Assembly (NCBI RefSeq): GCF_034008635.1
Contig: NZ_CP125378.1
Location: 3,713,501 to 3,777,500 of the forward strand
Direction: 5' to 3'
Length of the DNA: 64,000 bases
Source: Pseudomonas sp. P8_229
GTDB taxonomy: Bacteria; Pseudomonadota; Gammaproteobacteria; Pseudomonadales; Pseudomonadaceae
Of this stretch, positions 16,570 to 25,838 are shown piece after piece. Both the position numbers and the translations under genes were made by a program. The notes beneath the pieces were generated by a model, which saw only the letters and a program-made list of their open reading frames with translations, ran no database searches and was not told the origin of the DNA. Numbering within the stretch: the stretch's first letter is position 1; the number at the start of each line of letters is the position of its first letter.

Positions 16570-17793
16570 ATGCAGAGTCGATTCAGGCCGATAGTAAAAC
16601 CTGTAGTCCGGGCCTTGATACTGATGGGACTGTCAATGAACGCGGCCATCGCGGCCACGGGCAATTGCTCGGCACTCGGCCGTATGCCGCCGGTGATCGA
16701 GATCGGCGAAGGGTTCCAGCAGGACATCCAGTCGCCGGTGGCAATCACCCGCGTGGCCATCGGCGACCCGAAAATCGCCGATGTGCATGACACCGGCCGC
16801 GCTTCGTTTTTGCTGACCGGCGTGGCTCCCGGCGCCACCAGTCTGATGGTCTGGACCTCGTGCTCCAGTGAGCCGCGTCAAAGCATGGTGTTCGTTAAAG
16901 GCAGTGCCACCGCGGCATTGACCAGCGCCAGCCGAATGCCTTCCGATGATCCGACGCTGCCCTCGCAAGTGCAGACCGACATTCGTTTCGTCGAAGTCAG
17001 CCGCACCAAGCTCAAGGAGGCCACGGCCTCGTTGATCGGTGTGCGCGGCAACTTCCTGTTCGGCTCGCCAGGTACGCTGCCGAACATCAGTGGCGTGCCG
17101 ACGCCGAAGCTGCCGGTGGACAACGGTCAGTTCAACTTCTCATGGATCGGCGGCAAGACCATGGCGATCATCAACGCCCTCGAAGGCAGCGGTTTCGCCT
17201 ACACCCTGGCGCGGCCGAGCCTGGTGGCGCTGAGTGGGCAGAGCGCAAGCTTCCTCGCCGGTGGTGAAATTCCGATCCCGGTGCCCAGTTCCGGCAGCGA
17301 CACGGTGACCATCGAGTACAAGGAGTTCGGGATCCGCCTGACCCTGACCCCGACTGTGATCGACCGCAACCGCGTGGCGCTCAAGGTTGCCCCGGAAGTC
17401 AGCGAACTGGATTACGCCAACGCCATCACCATTGCCGGCACCCCGGTGCCGGCCCTGACTGTACGCCGCACCGATACCAGCGTGTCGCTGGCCGACGGCG
17501 AAAGCTTCGTCATCAGTGGCTTGATCAGCACCACCAACACCTCGCAGGTGAACAAGTTTCCGGGGTTGGGCGACATCCCGGTGATCGGCGCGTTTTTCCG
17601 TGATTCGCAAATCAAGCGCGAAGAGCGCGAGCTGCTGATGATCGTCACCCCGCACCTGGTGCAGCCGCTGGCCGCCGATGCGCAATTGCCGTCGCTGCCG
17701 GGCGAAAAACTGCGCAACTACGACCCGAACTTCTACCGCATGTTCTTCCTGGAAAACGGTAACTTCGACAAGCGCAGCGGGTTGTCCCAATGA
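16570..17793 (+). CDS. rcpA: Flp pilus secretin RcpA/CpaC
   Basis: A 407-residue outer-membrane secretin, about 415 if the ATG at 16546 (overlapping the rcpC stop) is used. ATG 16570 is preferred because AAGGA precedes it and it opens a good signal peptide (VVRALILMGLSMNAAIA). The N-terminal domain (VIEIGEGFQQDIQSPVAITR) is the BON/N0-like pilus secretin domain. The C-terminal secretin signature includes LAGGEIPIPVP, VSLADGESFVISGL and FPGLGDIPVIGAFF. It forms the pilus exit channel. The stop overlaps tadZ. Confidence 0.9.
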   Translation: MQSRFRPIVKPVVRALILMGLSMNAAIAATGNCSALGRMPPVIEIGEGFQQDIQSPVAITRVAIGDPKIADVHDTGRASFLLTGVAPGATSLMVWTSCSSEPRQSMVFVKGSATAALTSASRMPSDDPTLPSQVQTDIRFVEVSRTKLKEATASLIGVRGNFLFGSPGTLPNISGVPTPKLPVDNGQFNFSWIGGKTMAIINALEGSGFAYTLARPSLVALSGQSASFLAGGEIPIPVPSSGSDTVTIEYKEFGIRLTLTPTVIDRNRVALKVAPEVSELDYANAITIAGTPVPALTVRRTDTSVSLADGESFVISGLISTTNTSQVNKFPGLGDIPVIGAFFRDSQIKREERELLMIVTPHLVQPLAADAQLPSLPGEKLRNYDPNFYRMFFLENGNFDKRSGLSQ

Positions 17794-18983
17794 ACCAGAA
17801 CCTGAGCCAGACCTTTCTTGCGATCACCCGCAACAGCACTGATCTGGAGTGGCTGCAAGGCGCTCTCGCCCCGCTGGGGCAAGTGGTCAGTGCCGGGGCC
17901 GGGAGCCTGGACGAATTGCTGGCGCTGGTCGATGTCACCTTCGCCAGCCTGGTGTTCGTTGGCCTGGACCGTGAGCATGTGGTGGCGCAGAGCGCGTTGA
18001 TCGAGGGCGCGCTGGAAGCCAAACCGATGCTCGCCATCGTTGCGCTCGGCGATGGCATGGACAATCAACTGGTGCTCAATGCCATGCGCGCCGGCGCCCG
18101 GGATTTCGTGGCGTACGGTTCGCGCGCCAGTGAAGTCGCCGGGCTGGTAAGACGCCTGAACAAACGCCTGCCACCGGTGACTACCAACACCCAGCTCGGT
18201 GGCCTCACCGTGTTGTACGGCGCGCAAAGCAATTCGGATGGCGCACTGCTGAGCAACCATTTGGCGCAGGTGGTGCAAAAAAGCGGTCAGCAAACCCTGC
18301 TGCTGGATCTGGGCCTGCCCCGTGGCGACAGCCTGGCGTTGCTCGGGCTTGAGAGTTCGTTTCACTTCGGCGATGCCTTGCGCCATTTGCGCAGGCTCGA
18401 CACCACCCTGATCGACAGTGCCTTCACCAGCACCGAAGCGGGCCTGCGGATTCTGGCGTATGCCAGCAACGACGAGCCGCTGGAAAGCACCAGCGCCGCC
18501 GAGCTGTACATGCTGCTCAGCGCCTTGCGCCAACATTTCCAGCACATCGTCGTGAACCTTACCGGGCAGTCCGACAGCGAAGCCTTGCGCACCTTTGTCA
18601 GCCATTGCGACAAGCTGCTGTGGTACACCGATCAGAACGTGCTCAACTGCCGCCGCAACCTCGCCGTGCTCAATCTGTGGCGCGAGAAAGGCATGAAGCT
18701 CGACCACGCGCGTTTGCTGGTGGACGGCTATCTGGGCAACGTTGCTCCGGATTCTGAAACCCTGGGAAAAACCTTCAATCTGGAAGTGATCGCGGTGTTG
18801 GCGGCCAACGCCGAGGTGCGTCTGAACGCCAAAAACCAGGGCGTCAGCCTGTTCGAACTGGCCCCGCGGGAAAAACTCACGCAGAGCCTGCGCACCCTCG
18901 GCGAGCGCCTGGCCAAACGCTCCGAAGGCTTGGCCAAACCCAAGGCCGTCACCTGGTTCGATCGCTTGCGAGGCACCTCATGA
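17790..18983 (+). CDS. tadZ: TadZ/CpaE pilus localisation protein
   Basis: A 397-residue protein with an N-terminal receiver-like domain (about 1-130) and a C-terminal MinD/ParA-like domain, the TadZ/CpaE layout that places the pilus machine at the pole. The deviant Walker A lysine motif is not preserved: the P-loop position reads LYGAQSNSDGAL, without GK. The later strand LLLDLGLPRGD is retained. ATP binding may therefore be weak or lost. ATGA overlaps join it to rcpA and tadA. Confidence 0.85.
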   Translation: MNQNLSQTFLAITRNSTDLEWLQGALAPLGQVVSAGAGSLDELLALVDVTFASLVFVGLDREHVVAQSALIEGALEAKPMLAIVALGDGMDNQLVLNAMRAGARDFVAYGSRASEVAGLVRRLNKRLPPVTTNTQLGGLTVLYGAQSNSDGALLSNHLAQVVQKSGQQTLLLDLGLPRGDSLALLGLESSFHFGDALRHLRRLDTTLIDSAFTSTEAGLRILAYASNDEPLESTSAAELYMLLSALRQHFQHIVVNLTGQSDSEALRTFVSHCDKLLWYTDQNVLNCRRNLAVLNLWREKGMKLDHARLLVDGYLGNVAPDSETLGKTFNLEVIAVLAANAEVRLNAKNQGVSLFELAPREKLTQSLRTLGERLAKRSEGLAKPKAVTWFDRLRGTS

Positions 18984-20248
18984 GCGCGGAAAAACTGTTC
19001 GGTGCGGTGCAGCATGGCCCGGCCGGCAACTCCGATCACGAAGGCCTGAAGCTGGTCCTGCACCGCTACATAATCGACGCCATTGAGGAGTCGGGGAAAA
19101 ACCTGCTGGAAGGCTCGCGTCAGTTGCTGGCGCAGTTTGTCACCGACAAGGTCGCCGAATACATCGCCCGTCTGCACCTGGCGATTTCCCGTTACGAGAT
19201 GGAGCGTCTGGCCGAGGAGATCGTCGATGAGCTCACCGGCTTCGGTCCACTGGAAGTGTTGCTGCGCGATCAGTCGGTGACCGAGATTCTGGTCAACGGC
19301 CCGCACCGGGTATTCATCGAGCGCGACGGCGTGCTGCACCAAAGTGACCTGCGTTTTATCGATGCGCATCACGTCGAGCGGGTCATGCAACGAATTCTTG
19401 CGCCACTCGGGCGCCGCCTCGACGAGTCCTCGCCGATGGTCGATGCGCGTCTGCCGGATGGCAGTCGGGTCAACGCGATCATTCCGCCGATTGCCCTCGA
19501 CGGCCCGTGCCTGTCGATCCGCAAATTTCGCAAGGACATGCTCAAGAGCAGTGACCTGATGGCGATGCAGACCATCGATCTGGCTATTTTCGAATTCCTT
19601 CAAGAGGCGGTGGGCAAGCGCTGCAACGTGCTCATCAGCGGCGGTACCGGCACCGGCAAGACCACGTTGCTGAACATCCTCAGCCAATTGATCAACCCTC
19701 ACGAACGCCTGGTGACCATCGAAGATGTCGCCGAACTGCAACTCGGCCACCCGCACGTCGTACGCCTGGAAACCCGTCCGCCGAATGCCGAGGGCCACGG
19801 GGAGGTCAAGGCCAGCGACCTGATCCGCAACGCCCTGCGGATGCGCCCCGACCGGATCATCCTCGGCGAGATTCGCGGGGTCGAAGTGGTCGATGTACTG
19901 ACGGCGATGAACACCGGTCACGACGGTTCGATGAGCACCGTGCACGCCAACAATGCGCAGGATGCGTTGTTGCGCCTGGAGACACTGGTGGGTCTGACCG
20001 GCCGTTCCATCGCCGAGCGCACGTTGCGCCAGATGATCTGCGCCGCCCTCGATGTGATCATCCAGCTGACCCGCATGCCCGATGGCCGGCGCTGCGTCAG
20101 CGAGGTGGTGGAGGTGGTCGGCATTCGTGAAGACGTGTATGTCACCAACACCCTGTTTCGCCTTGATCGGCGCACCGGTTTCGGCTTCCTGCGCGAAGCG
20201 GTCAATCCGGCGGGCGACAAGTTGCGGCACGAGACGAACCTGGGCTGA
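18980..20248 (+). CDS. tadA: Flp pilus secretion ATPase TadA/CpaF
   Basis: A 422-residue hexameric ATPase of the type II/IV secretion family that powers Flp pilus assembly. The Walker A motif is [12 protein letters not shown] (about residues 220-231), with an Asp box ([11 protein letters not shown]), Walker B ([12 protein letters not shown]) and a His box ([13 protein letters not shown]). The N-terminal domain matches CpaF ([20 protein letters not shown]). It is translationally coupled to tadZ and followed 18 bp later by tadB. Confidence 0.95.
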   Translation: MSAEKLFGAVQHGPAGNSDHEGLKLVLHRYIIDAIEESGKNLLEGSRQLLAQFVTDKVAEYIARLHLAISRYEMERLAEEIVDELTGFGPLEVLLRDQSVTEILVNGPHRVFIERDGVLHQSDLRFIDAHHVERVMQRILAPLGRRLDESSPMVDARLPDGSRVNAIIPPIALDGPCLSIRKFRKDMLKSSDLMAMQTIDLAIFEFLQEAVGKRCNVLISGGTGTGKTTLLNILSQLINPHERLVTIEDVAELQLGHPHVVRLETRPPNAEGHGEVKASDLIRNALRMRPDRIILGEIRGVEVVDVLTAMNTGHDGSMSTVHANNAQDALLRLETLVGLTGRSIAERTLRQMICAALDVIIQLTRMPDGRRCVSEVVEVVGIREDVYVTNTLFRLDRRTGFGFLREAVNPAGDKLRHETNLG

Positions 20249-20266
20249 CAGCATGGGACGCACATC

Positions 20267-21151
20267 ATGATCGGACCGGCCATTCTCATCCTGCTTTGCC
20301 TGATCCTGCTCGGGCTGTCGATCTGGCTTTTCCTGCACGGTATCCACAAGACCAGCAACGAGCGCGTGCTCAACCGCCTCGCGGCAGGACAGCCACAACT
20401 GGCCGCGCAGACGCCGACCTGGGTCGGGCTTGAACGGATGTTTTTGCGTGCCGGGCTGGGCCGTCCCACCGAACGCTTCGGCCTGTGGCTGACGCTGTGG
20501 GGCGCGGCGATTGCTCTTGGGTATCTGCTGGCAAGCTGGATCGGTTTGCTGACGATGCTGCTGGCGCCGCCGCTGATCTTGCGTCTGTACATTTCCTGGC
20601 TGTACCACCGCCGGATCAAACGCATGATCGAGCAGTTGCCGCAGTTGCTCGACCACACCGTGCGCAGCCTCAAGTCCGGACGCACCTTGAGTGATGCGGT
20701 CATGGGCAGCATCGAGGCGAGTGACGATCCGCTGAAAAAGGCCATGGGGCGGGTGCAGCGCAACGTGCAACTGGGCGTCAACCTGCCGGATGCGGTCAGC
20801 GATTTCGCCGAACTTTATGAACAGGACGAACTGCGCATGTTCGCCCTTGGGCTGAAGGTCAACCATCGCTACGGCGGCAATGCCAGCGAGTTGCTGGAGA
20901 ACCTGATCAAGCTGATCCGCGAGCGTGATCAGGGCGCCCGGCAATTGCGCGCGCTCACTGGCGAGACGCGCATGACGGCGTGGGTGCTGGGTTCGCTGCC
21001 GGTGATCCTGGTGAGTTACTTCATGCTGACCAACCCCGGCTACATGCTCGGCATGTGGCACGACTCCGGTGGCCAGACCATGTTGATCATCGCCGTGGTG
21101 TTGCAAGTGACCGGCTGCCTGGCGCTGTGGCGCATGTTGCGGAGTGTTTGA
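20267..21151 (+). CDS. tadB: Flp pilus platform protein TadB
   Basis: A 294-residue inner-membrane platform protein with a GspF-like domain. An N-terminal helix (AILILLCLILLGLSIWLFL) and three further membrane segments surround a cytoplasmic region with RRIKRMIEQLPQLLDHTVRSLK and a YGGNASELLENL stretch, both typical. It works with TadA and TadC in pilus assembly. Confidence 0.9.
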   Translation: MIGPAILILLCLILLGLSIWLFLHGIHKTSNERVLNRLAAGQPQLAAQTPTWVGLERMFLRAGLGRPTERFGLWLTLWGAAIALGYLLASWIGLLTMLLAPPLILRLYISWLYHRRIKRMIEQLPQLLDHTVRSLKSGRTLSDAVMGSIEASDDPLKKAMGRVQRNVQLGVNLPDAVSDFAELYEQDELRMFALGLKVNHRYGGNASELLENLIKLIRERDQGARQLRALTGETRMTAWVLGSLPVILVSYFMLTNPGYMLGMWHDSGGQTMLIIAVVLQVTGCLALWRMLRSV

Positions 21152-21152
21152 C

Positions 21153-22037
21153 ATGGTCTATCTCGCCGCCCTGATGTTGCTGCTCGGCGCGCTGTTACTG
21201 GTGGTCAACCACCTGCTGACGGAGCGGCGTCGGGTGCGTCAGATTAACCAGCGGTTGCAGGGCCATCTGGTGCGCGAGAACCGTTTCGGCCATTGGCTGC
21301 GCGCCTTGGGCAGCAGCCGTTTTGGCCAGCGTTCGGTGAGCATCGACAGCGAAACCCAGACCTTGCTCAGCCGCCTCGGCTGGCGCCGCGCCAGTGAGCG
21401 CTCGCTGTACGCCGCCTGCCAGATCGGCACGCCGTTGCTGGCGCTGGGGCTGGCGATCTTTCTGCAGGAAGTGTTTTTCCCCCACGCGGCCAACGGCTGG
21501 CTGGTGCCCATGTTCGCCACGGGTGGCGGCTACCTGCTGCCAAAGCGGCTGTTGGCGTACGCCGCCGGGCGTCGGCAGAAAACCATCGCCGTGGAAATTT
21601 CCACGTTCATTCCGTTGCTGCGCATCCTGTTCGAGTCCGGTATGGCGGTCGAACAAGCCTTGCGCGTGCTCAGCATGGAAGGGCAAAAACTGCTGCCGGA
21701 ACTGACCCGTGAACTGCGCTTGATTCTGGCACGGGTCGACTCGGGACTTGAGTTGGGACAGGAACTGCACAAGGCCGCGGTGATGCTCGCGGTCGATGAA
21801 TTCACCGACACCTGCGTGATCCTGCAACAGTTGATCCAGCAGGGCGGCGGGGCGATGAAATCGCTGCTGGCGCTCAAGCAATTGCTCGATGATCGGCGCC
21901 TGACCCGACTGCAGGAATACATCTCGAAGATGTCCGCGAAGATGTCGGTGGTGATGATGCTGTTTCTGTTTCCTGCCTTGCTGATCGTATTGGCCGGCCC
22001 GGGGTTCACCGCGATTACCCGGGCGTTTGCAAACTGA
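21153..22037 (+). CDS. tadC: Flp pilus platform protein TadC
   Basis: A 294-residue inner-membrane protein with a C-terminal GspF domain (VEISTFIPLLRILFESGMAV, LQQLIQQGGGAMKSLL). ATG 21153 has GGAG eight bases upstream; GTG 21144 would overlap tadB by 8 bp. Its C-terminal helix (MMLFLFPALLIVLAGPGF) is typical of TadC. Confidence 0.9.
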   Translation: MVYLAALMLLLGALLLVVNHLLTERRRVRQINQRLQGHLVRENRFGHWLRALGSSRFGQRSVSIDSETQTLLSRLGWRRASERSLYAACQIGTPLLALGLAIFLQEVFFPHAANGWLVPMFATGGGYLLPKRLLAYAAGRRQKTIAVEISTFIPLLRILFESGMAVEQALRVLSMEGQKLLPELTRELRLILARVDSGLELGQELHKAAVMLAVDEFTDTCVILQQLIQQGGGAMKSLLALKQLLDDRRLTRLQEYISKMSAKMSVVMMLFLFPALLIVLAGPGFTAITRAFAN

Positions 22038-22060
22038 CGTTGGCTCGTGGAGAGCGTTTG

Positions 22061-22783
22061 ATGAAAGCACTGATTGTCGTGGCAAGTCTGTTGATGCTCG
22101 GTGGCTGTGCCACCGACGGCCAGGCACCGTGGTCGGCGATGCTGGCACCGACCAGTTGCAGCAAGCTCGATTCCGAGCAGGAACTGGCCCTGAACCTGGC
22201 GGACGATCTGGCCAACGACGGCAAGCTGCACGCCAGTCTGGCCAACCTGCAGAGCCTGCCCGACAACCTGGTCGAGGTGCGCCTGCGCAAGGCCAAGGTC
22301 TATCGGTTACTGGGGCGCAACGAGGCCGAACCGCTGTACCGCGGCCTGCTCGGCAGCTGCCTGACGGCGGATGCCGAACATGGCCTGGGCCAGCTCTATG
22401 CGGCGCGTGGCGACAACGGCCAGGCCCAGGCGCACCTGCAGCGCGCGGTGCGCCTGGCGCCGACCAATGACAAGATCCGCAACGACCTGGGCGTGGTCTA
22501 CCTCAACCAGTTACGCCTTGAAGACGCCCGGTTCGAGTTCCTCACTGCCATTGAACTCAAGCAGAACGATCAACTGGCGCCGCTGAATCTGGTGACCTTG
22601 CTGCTGTACCAGAACAACTGGCAGCAAGCCGCCGAAATCGTCAGCCGTGCGCACCTGACGCCGGAGCAGTTTTCCGAAGCCCAGAGCCGTGCGGAGAAAC
22701 TCAAGGTACCGGCCAAGGCTCCGGCAGCGGCCGCCAATCAGGTGGCGGTGGTGGTTGACCCACAACCGTCGACGCTCAAGTGA
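22061..22783 (+). CDS. tadD: TadD TPR lipoprotein
   Basis: A 240-residue outer-membrane lipoprotein with lipobox LGGC (Cys16) and several TPR units (about 75-180; for example AEHGLGQLYAARGDNGQAQ, NDLGVVYLNQLRLEDA). TadD acts as the pilotin-like partner of the RcpA secretin. ATG 22061 follows GGAG; TTG 22040 is an unlikely earlier start. Confidence 0.88.
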   Translation: MKALIVVASLLMLGGCATDGQAPWSAMLAPTSCSKLDSEQELALNLADDLANDGKLHASLANLQSLPDNLVEVRLRKAKVYRLLGRNEAEPLYRGLLGSCLTADAEHGLGQLYAARGDNGQAQAHLQRAVRLAPTNDKIRNDLGVVYLNQLRLEDARFEFLTAIELKQNDQLAPLNLVTLLLYQNNWQQAAEIVSRAHLTPEQFSEAQSRAEKLKVPAKAPAAAANQVAVVVDPQPSTLK

Positions 22784-22800
22784 AACTCAGGGAGATCACC

Positions 22801-23073
22801 ATGAACACCTTGTACCGTGTGTGCTGCCTGACCCTGCTCAGCCTGCCGCTCGCGGCTCAGGCGATCGACGCCGGTCCGGCTTCGGCGCAGCAACAGGAAA
22901 CCGAAGGCTGGCTGGTGTTGCAAAGCCGCAACCAGGCCGCTTCGCCCAAACCACAAACCGCCACGGCAGCCGAACGGGAACTGGCGATGCAGCGCTGGTT
23001 GAAAAAGTACAAATACGAGATCCCGGATTTCTACGACCCGGATGCGGGCGGCAAGATCGAGACCAAAAACTAG
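22801..23073 (+). CDS. DUF3613 protein of the tad operon
   Basis: A 90-residue secreted protein with a signal peptide (CCLTLLSLPLAAQA) and a DUF3613-like body (EGWLVLQSRNQAAS, MQRWLKKYKYEIPDFYDPD). AGGGAG is six bases before the ATG; a GTG at 22780 overlapping the tadD stop is less likely. Similar small proteins end the tad operon in PAO1 (I recall PA4298). Function unknown. Confidence 0.75.
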   Translation: MNTLYRVCCLTLLSLPLAAQAIDAGPASAQQQETEGWLVLQSRNQAASPKPQTATAAERELAMQRWLKKYKYEIPDFYDPDAGGKIETKN

Positions 23074-23292
23074 GTCGATGGCGCCACCTGATCGTGTAGA
23101 CGCCTGCGCAGGGTGGGAGCGCCCATCTGGAAATTGGCGCCATCACTTTGACTTTTTAGGTGGTATCAAAATGATGGCTCCTGTACATTCCCCGCGCCCG
23201 AACCAGACGACCTGGTGGGGTCGGTAGGGATGCCTGAATCACGTGATGAACCCTGCTGAAACTGTTTCTCATGTTCTGGAAGGGAATCTCTC

Positions 23293-25692
23293 GTGAATAC
23301 CGCTCGTTTGCGCCGCTCTGTCCTGGCGCTCTCCATTGCTGCCAGCACACTGCACACATCCCTCGCTGTCGCCGCCGGCGCAAGCCTGAACCACGATCTG
23401 AGTAGTGGTCCGCTGACCAGCAATCTGCAGAGCCTTGGGCTGGTCACTTTGAGCGGTAACGGGAATATCGCGCCGGCCTCAGCGTCGACCTTGACCTATG
23501 GCGCACAGCTCACGGGCGTGACGGCGGATCAACTGCGCAACAGCGGCAATATCCAGATTGACGGTGCCAGTTTTGGCGCCGGCATCAGCATGAGCACCGC
23601 CGGGCTGGTGCCCACCCGGATCACCGGCTCTGTGATTAACGAAGGCTCCATTTCGATTCACGGATTGACCGACTCTGGCAATTCCAGCGGTATTTCCGAT
23701 ATTGGCAGCACGCTGGGCGGTTCTTTATCGAATGAAGGCAGTATCGACGTCAGCGGTCAGACAGCCAGCGGCGTCTTGCTGGTGCACACCAACATGACCG
23801 GGTTGACCAATCGAGGCTCCATCACGGCAAGCGGTGCCGATGCCTTGGGCGTGTTGCTCGACGGCACCACGATGAGCCTGTCGGTCAACAACACGGGGAC
23901 CATCCGCGCGACCGGCAGCAACGCCGAAGCGCTGGTGTTCGAGGGCGTCAAATTCACGCGTCCCGCGGGCACGAATGCCATTGCGCTGTTCAACAACGGC
24001 ACTCTCTCCGGCGAGGATATTGGTGTTCACGTCAGCGGCCAGGCAACTGGCGCTCTGCCGTTCGGGATCTATCAGCAGAATGGTTTGATCGAGGGTGGCA
24101 AGGCGGCGATCCAGGTGGATGACGGTGAGAGTTATTTCAGCTTCTACGGCGGTACCGTCCGTGGTGATCTGTTGGGTCTGTCCGGGGTGAAAGTCGACGG
24201 TGACGCCATCTTCGACGGTTCGACCATCCGTTCCGGCTACGTCACCATCGAGGAGGGCACGCTGACCCTGATGAAGCCGCACACCACCTTCATTGGCGAC
24301 TTCGACATGGAAGAGTCGAACTCGGTGCTGGAAATGTACCTGGGCAACGACACCAACCCGGCGTTGCCGGTGTTGAAAGTCACTGGCACCACGGACATCG
24401 CACCGGGCGCTCAACTGCGTCTGCTGGCACGTTCCAGCGATTTTAGGGTCGCCCCGGGCGGCACGCGTTATACCTTGATCAGCTCGGGCGAGTTGATCGG
24501 TGGCAACAACCTGAGCGTGACGTCGACCTCTGCGCTGCTGGATGTAAAGAGCTTCGGCGTTGTCGGCAATGACATCACGAGCGTGGTGACGACCAAGTCG
24601 AGCGAGGTGCTGGCCGAGAACACCCTGGCAGTCGGCGGCGGTGATAATGCGGCGACGGCGGTGGGGCATGTGCCGGGGCTGTTGTCGCACCTCGATGAGC
24701 AGGATCCGGTGTTTCAGGCATTCGCCAACGCCAGCACCGATGCCGAACTGGCACGGCTGGGCGAAACCCTCAGTCCGGATGTCAGCCGTGGCGTGCTTCA
24801 CGCGGCCACCAATAGCCAGACGCTGGTAACGGGTGTGATCAACGATCGCTCCAGCCGCGCCCGCTCGGCCACCGGCAATCCGGAAAAAGGCGTGTGGTTG
24901 CAAACCCTGAGCAGCGACGCCAACCAGGACGAGCGCCGTGGCGTGGCCGGTTATGACGCCGACAGCCACGGGATCGCGGTGGGTGCCGATGGCCAGTTGA
25001 ATGCCGACATGACGCTGGGTCTGGCCTACAGCTATCTCGATACCGATGTGAAATCCGATCTCGGCAACAAGACCAACGTCACCGGGCATGCGCTGACGCT
25101 GTACAGCAACTGGGTGCATGACAACTGGTTCGTGGACTCGTCGTTGATGTACGGTTGGAACGACAACGAATCCAAGCGTTACATCGCCGGCACCCGGGCC
25201 AAGGCTGATTACGACAGTGACGTGTTCGGTGTGAGCGCGCTGGCCGGTTACAGCTTGCACCTGATGCCGGATGTGGTGCTGGAGCCTCAGGTCGGCGCGC
25301 GCTATGCCAATGTGGGCATGGATGCGTATCGCGAGAAGGGCAGTTCGGCGTCGCTCAATGTCGGTAGCCAACGTTATGAAGTCGGTGAGATGGGCGTCGG
25401 TGCGCGTCTGGCGGCAGCATTCGATGTCGGTAACGGCAGCCTGGAACCCGAAGCGAAACTGATGGCCTGGCATGACTTCATTGGCGACAAGGTCAGCACT
25501 ACTTCGGCGTTTGTGCTGGGCGGTGAGTCGTCCGTCAGCCGTGGCACCACGCCGGTGCGTGACAGCTATGAGCTGGATCTGGGCGCCAACTACCGAATGG
25601 GTGCCTGGAGTGTCGGGGGCTCCTATAACCATGTAGCGTCGAGCGGTTTCGATGCCGATGGTTTCACGGCGAAGGTGCGTTACGCGTTCTGA
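23293..25692 (+). CDS. Autotransporter with C-terminal beta-barrel
   Basis: A 799-residue type Va autotransporter. The signal peptide (VLALSIAASTLHTSLAVAA) leads into a Ser/Thr/Gly-rich passenger of about 400 residues with many short beta-helix-like repeats (SGNI, NEGSI, NRGSI, NTGTI steps of about 20-25 residues). A linker (VFQAFANASTDAELARLGE, DVSRGVLHAATN) precedes the barrel from about residue 525, which ends in the aromatic terminal sequence VRYAF. The start is GTG with GGAAGGGA upstream. No protease triad is visible, so an adhesin-like role is most likely. It lies 219 bp after the tad operon; nothing else is seen in that gap. Confidence 0.85.
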   Translation: MNTARLRRSVLALSIAASTLHTSLAVAAGASLNHDLSSGPLTSNLQSLGLVTLSGNGNIAPASASTLTYGAQLTGVTADQLRNSGNIQIDGASFGAGISMSTAGLVPTRITGSVINEGSISIHGLTDSGNSSGISDIGSTLGGSLSNEGSIDVSGQTASGVLLVHTNMTGLTNRGSITASGADALGVLLDGTTMSLSVNNTGTIRATGSNAEALVFEGVKFTRPAGTNAIALFNNGTLSGEDIGVHVSGQATGALPFGIYQQNGLIEGGKAAIQVDDGESYFSFYGGTVRGDLLGLSGVKVDGDAIFDGSTIRSGYVTIEEGTLTLMKPHTTFIGDFDMEESNSVLEMYLGNDTNPALPVLKVTGTTDIAPGAQLRLLARSSDFRVAPGGTRYTLISSGELIGGNNLSVTSTSALLDVKSFGVVGNDITSVVTTKSSEVLAENTLAVGGGDNAATAVGHVPGLLSHLDEQDPVFQAFANASTDAELARLGETLSPDVSRGVLHAATNSQTLVTGVINDRSSRARSATGNPEKGVWLQTLSSDANQDERRGVAGYDADSHGIAVGADGQLNADMTLGLAYSYLDTDVKSDLGNKTNVTGHALTLYSNWVHDNWFVDSSLMYGWNDNESKRYIAGTRAKADYDSDVFGVSALAGYSLHLMPDVVLEPQVGARYANVGMDAYREKGSSASLNVGSQRYEVGEMGVGARLAAAFDVGNGSLEPEAKLMAWHDFIGDKVSTTSAFVLGGESSVSRGTTPVRDSYELDLGANYRMGAWSVGGSYNHVASSGFDADGFTAKVRYAF

Positions 25693-25710
25693 TTCACACA
25701 ACGTAAAACC

Positions 25711-25800
25711 TGTGGGAGCGAGCCTGCTCGCGAAGACGGCGTATCAGTCGACCAAACAGTTGGCTGATTCACCGCTTTCGCGAGCAGGCTCGCTCCTACA
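25711..25800. repeat. REPIN
   Basis: Inverted pair of gcgagcctgctcgcg cores between the convergent autotransporter and TpsB genes; the right arm ends ctcctaca instead of ctcccaca. Confidence 0.85.
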
Positions 25801-25838
25801 TTTGTTTTGACTCAAGGCTGAAAAGGTAATCCTGGCCC

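Noticed and set aside
18728..21154. An 808-residue open frame on the minus strand opposite tadA and tadB
   Set aside because: It is the antisense shadow of well-supported tad genes in high-GC DNA; its translation is rich in Gln, His and Arg with no family motif and has no ribosome binding site.
23725..25701. A 658-residue open frame on the minus strand opposite the autotransporter gene
   Set aside because: Same reason: the plus strand encodes a clear autotransporter barrel; the antisense frame has no recognisable domain.
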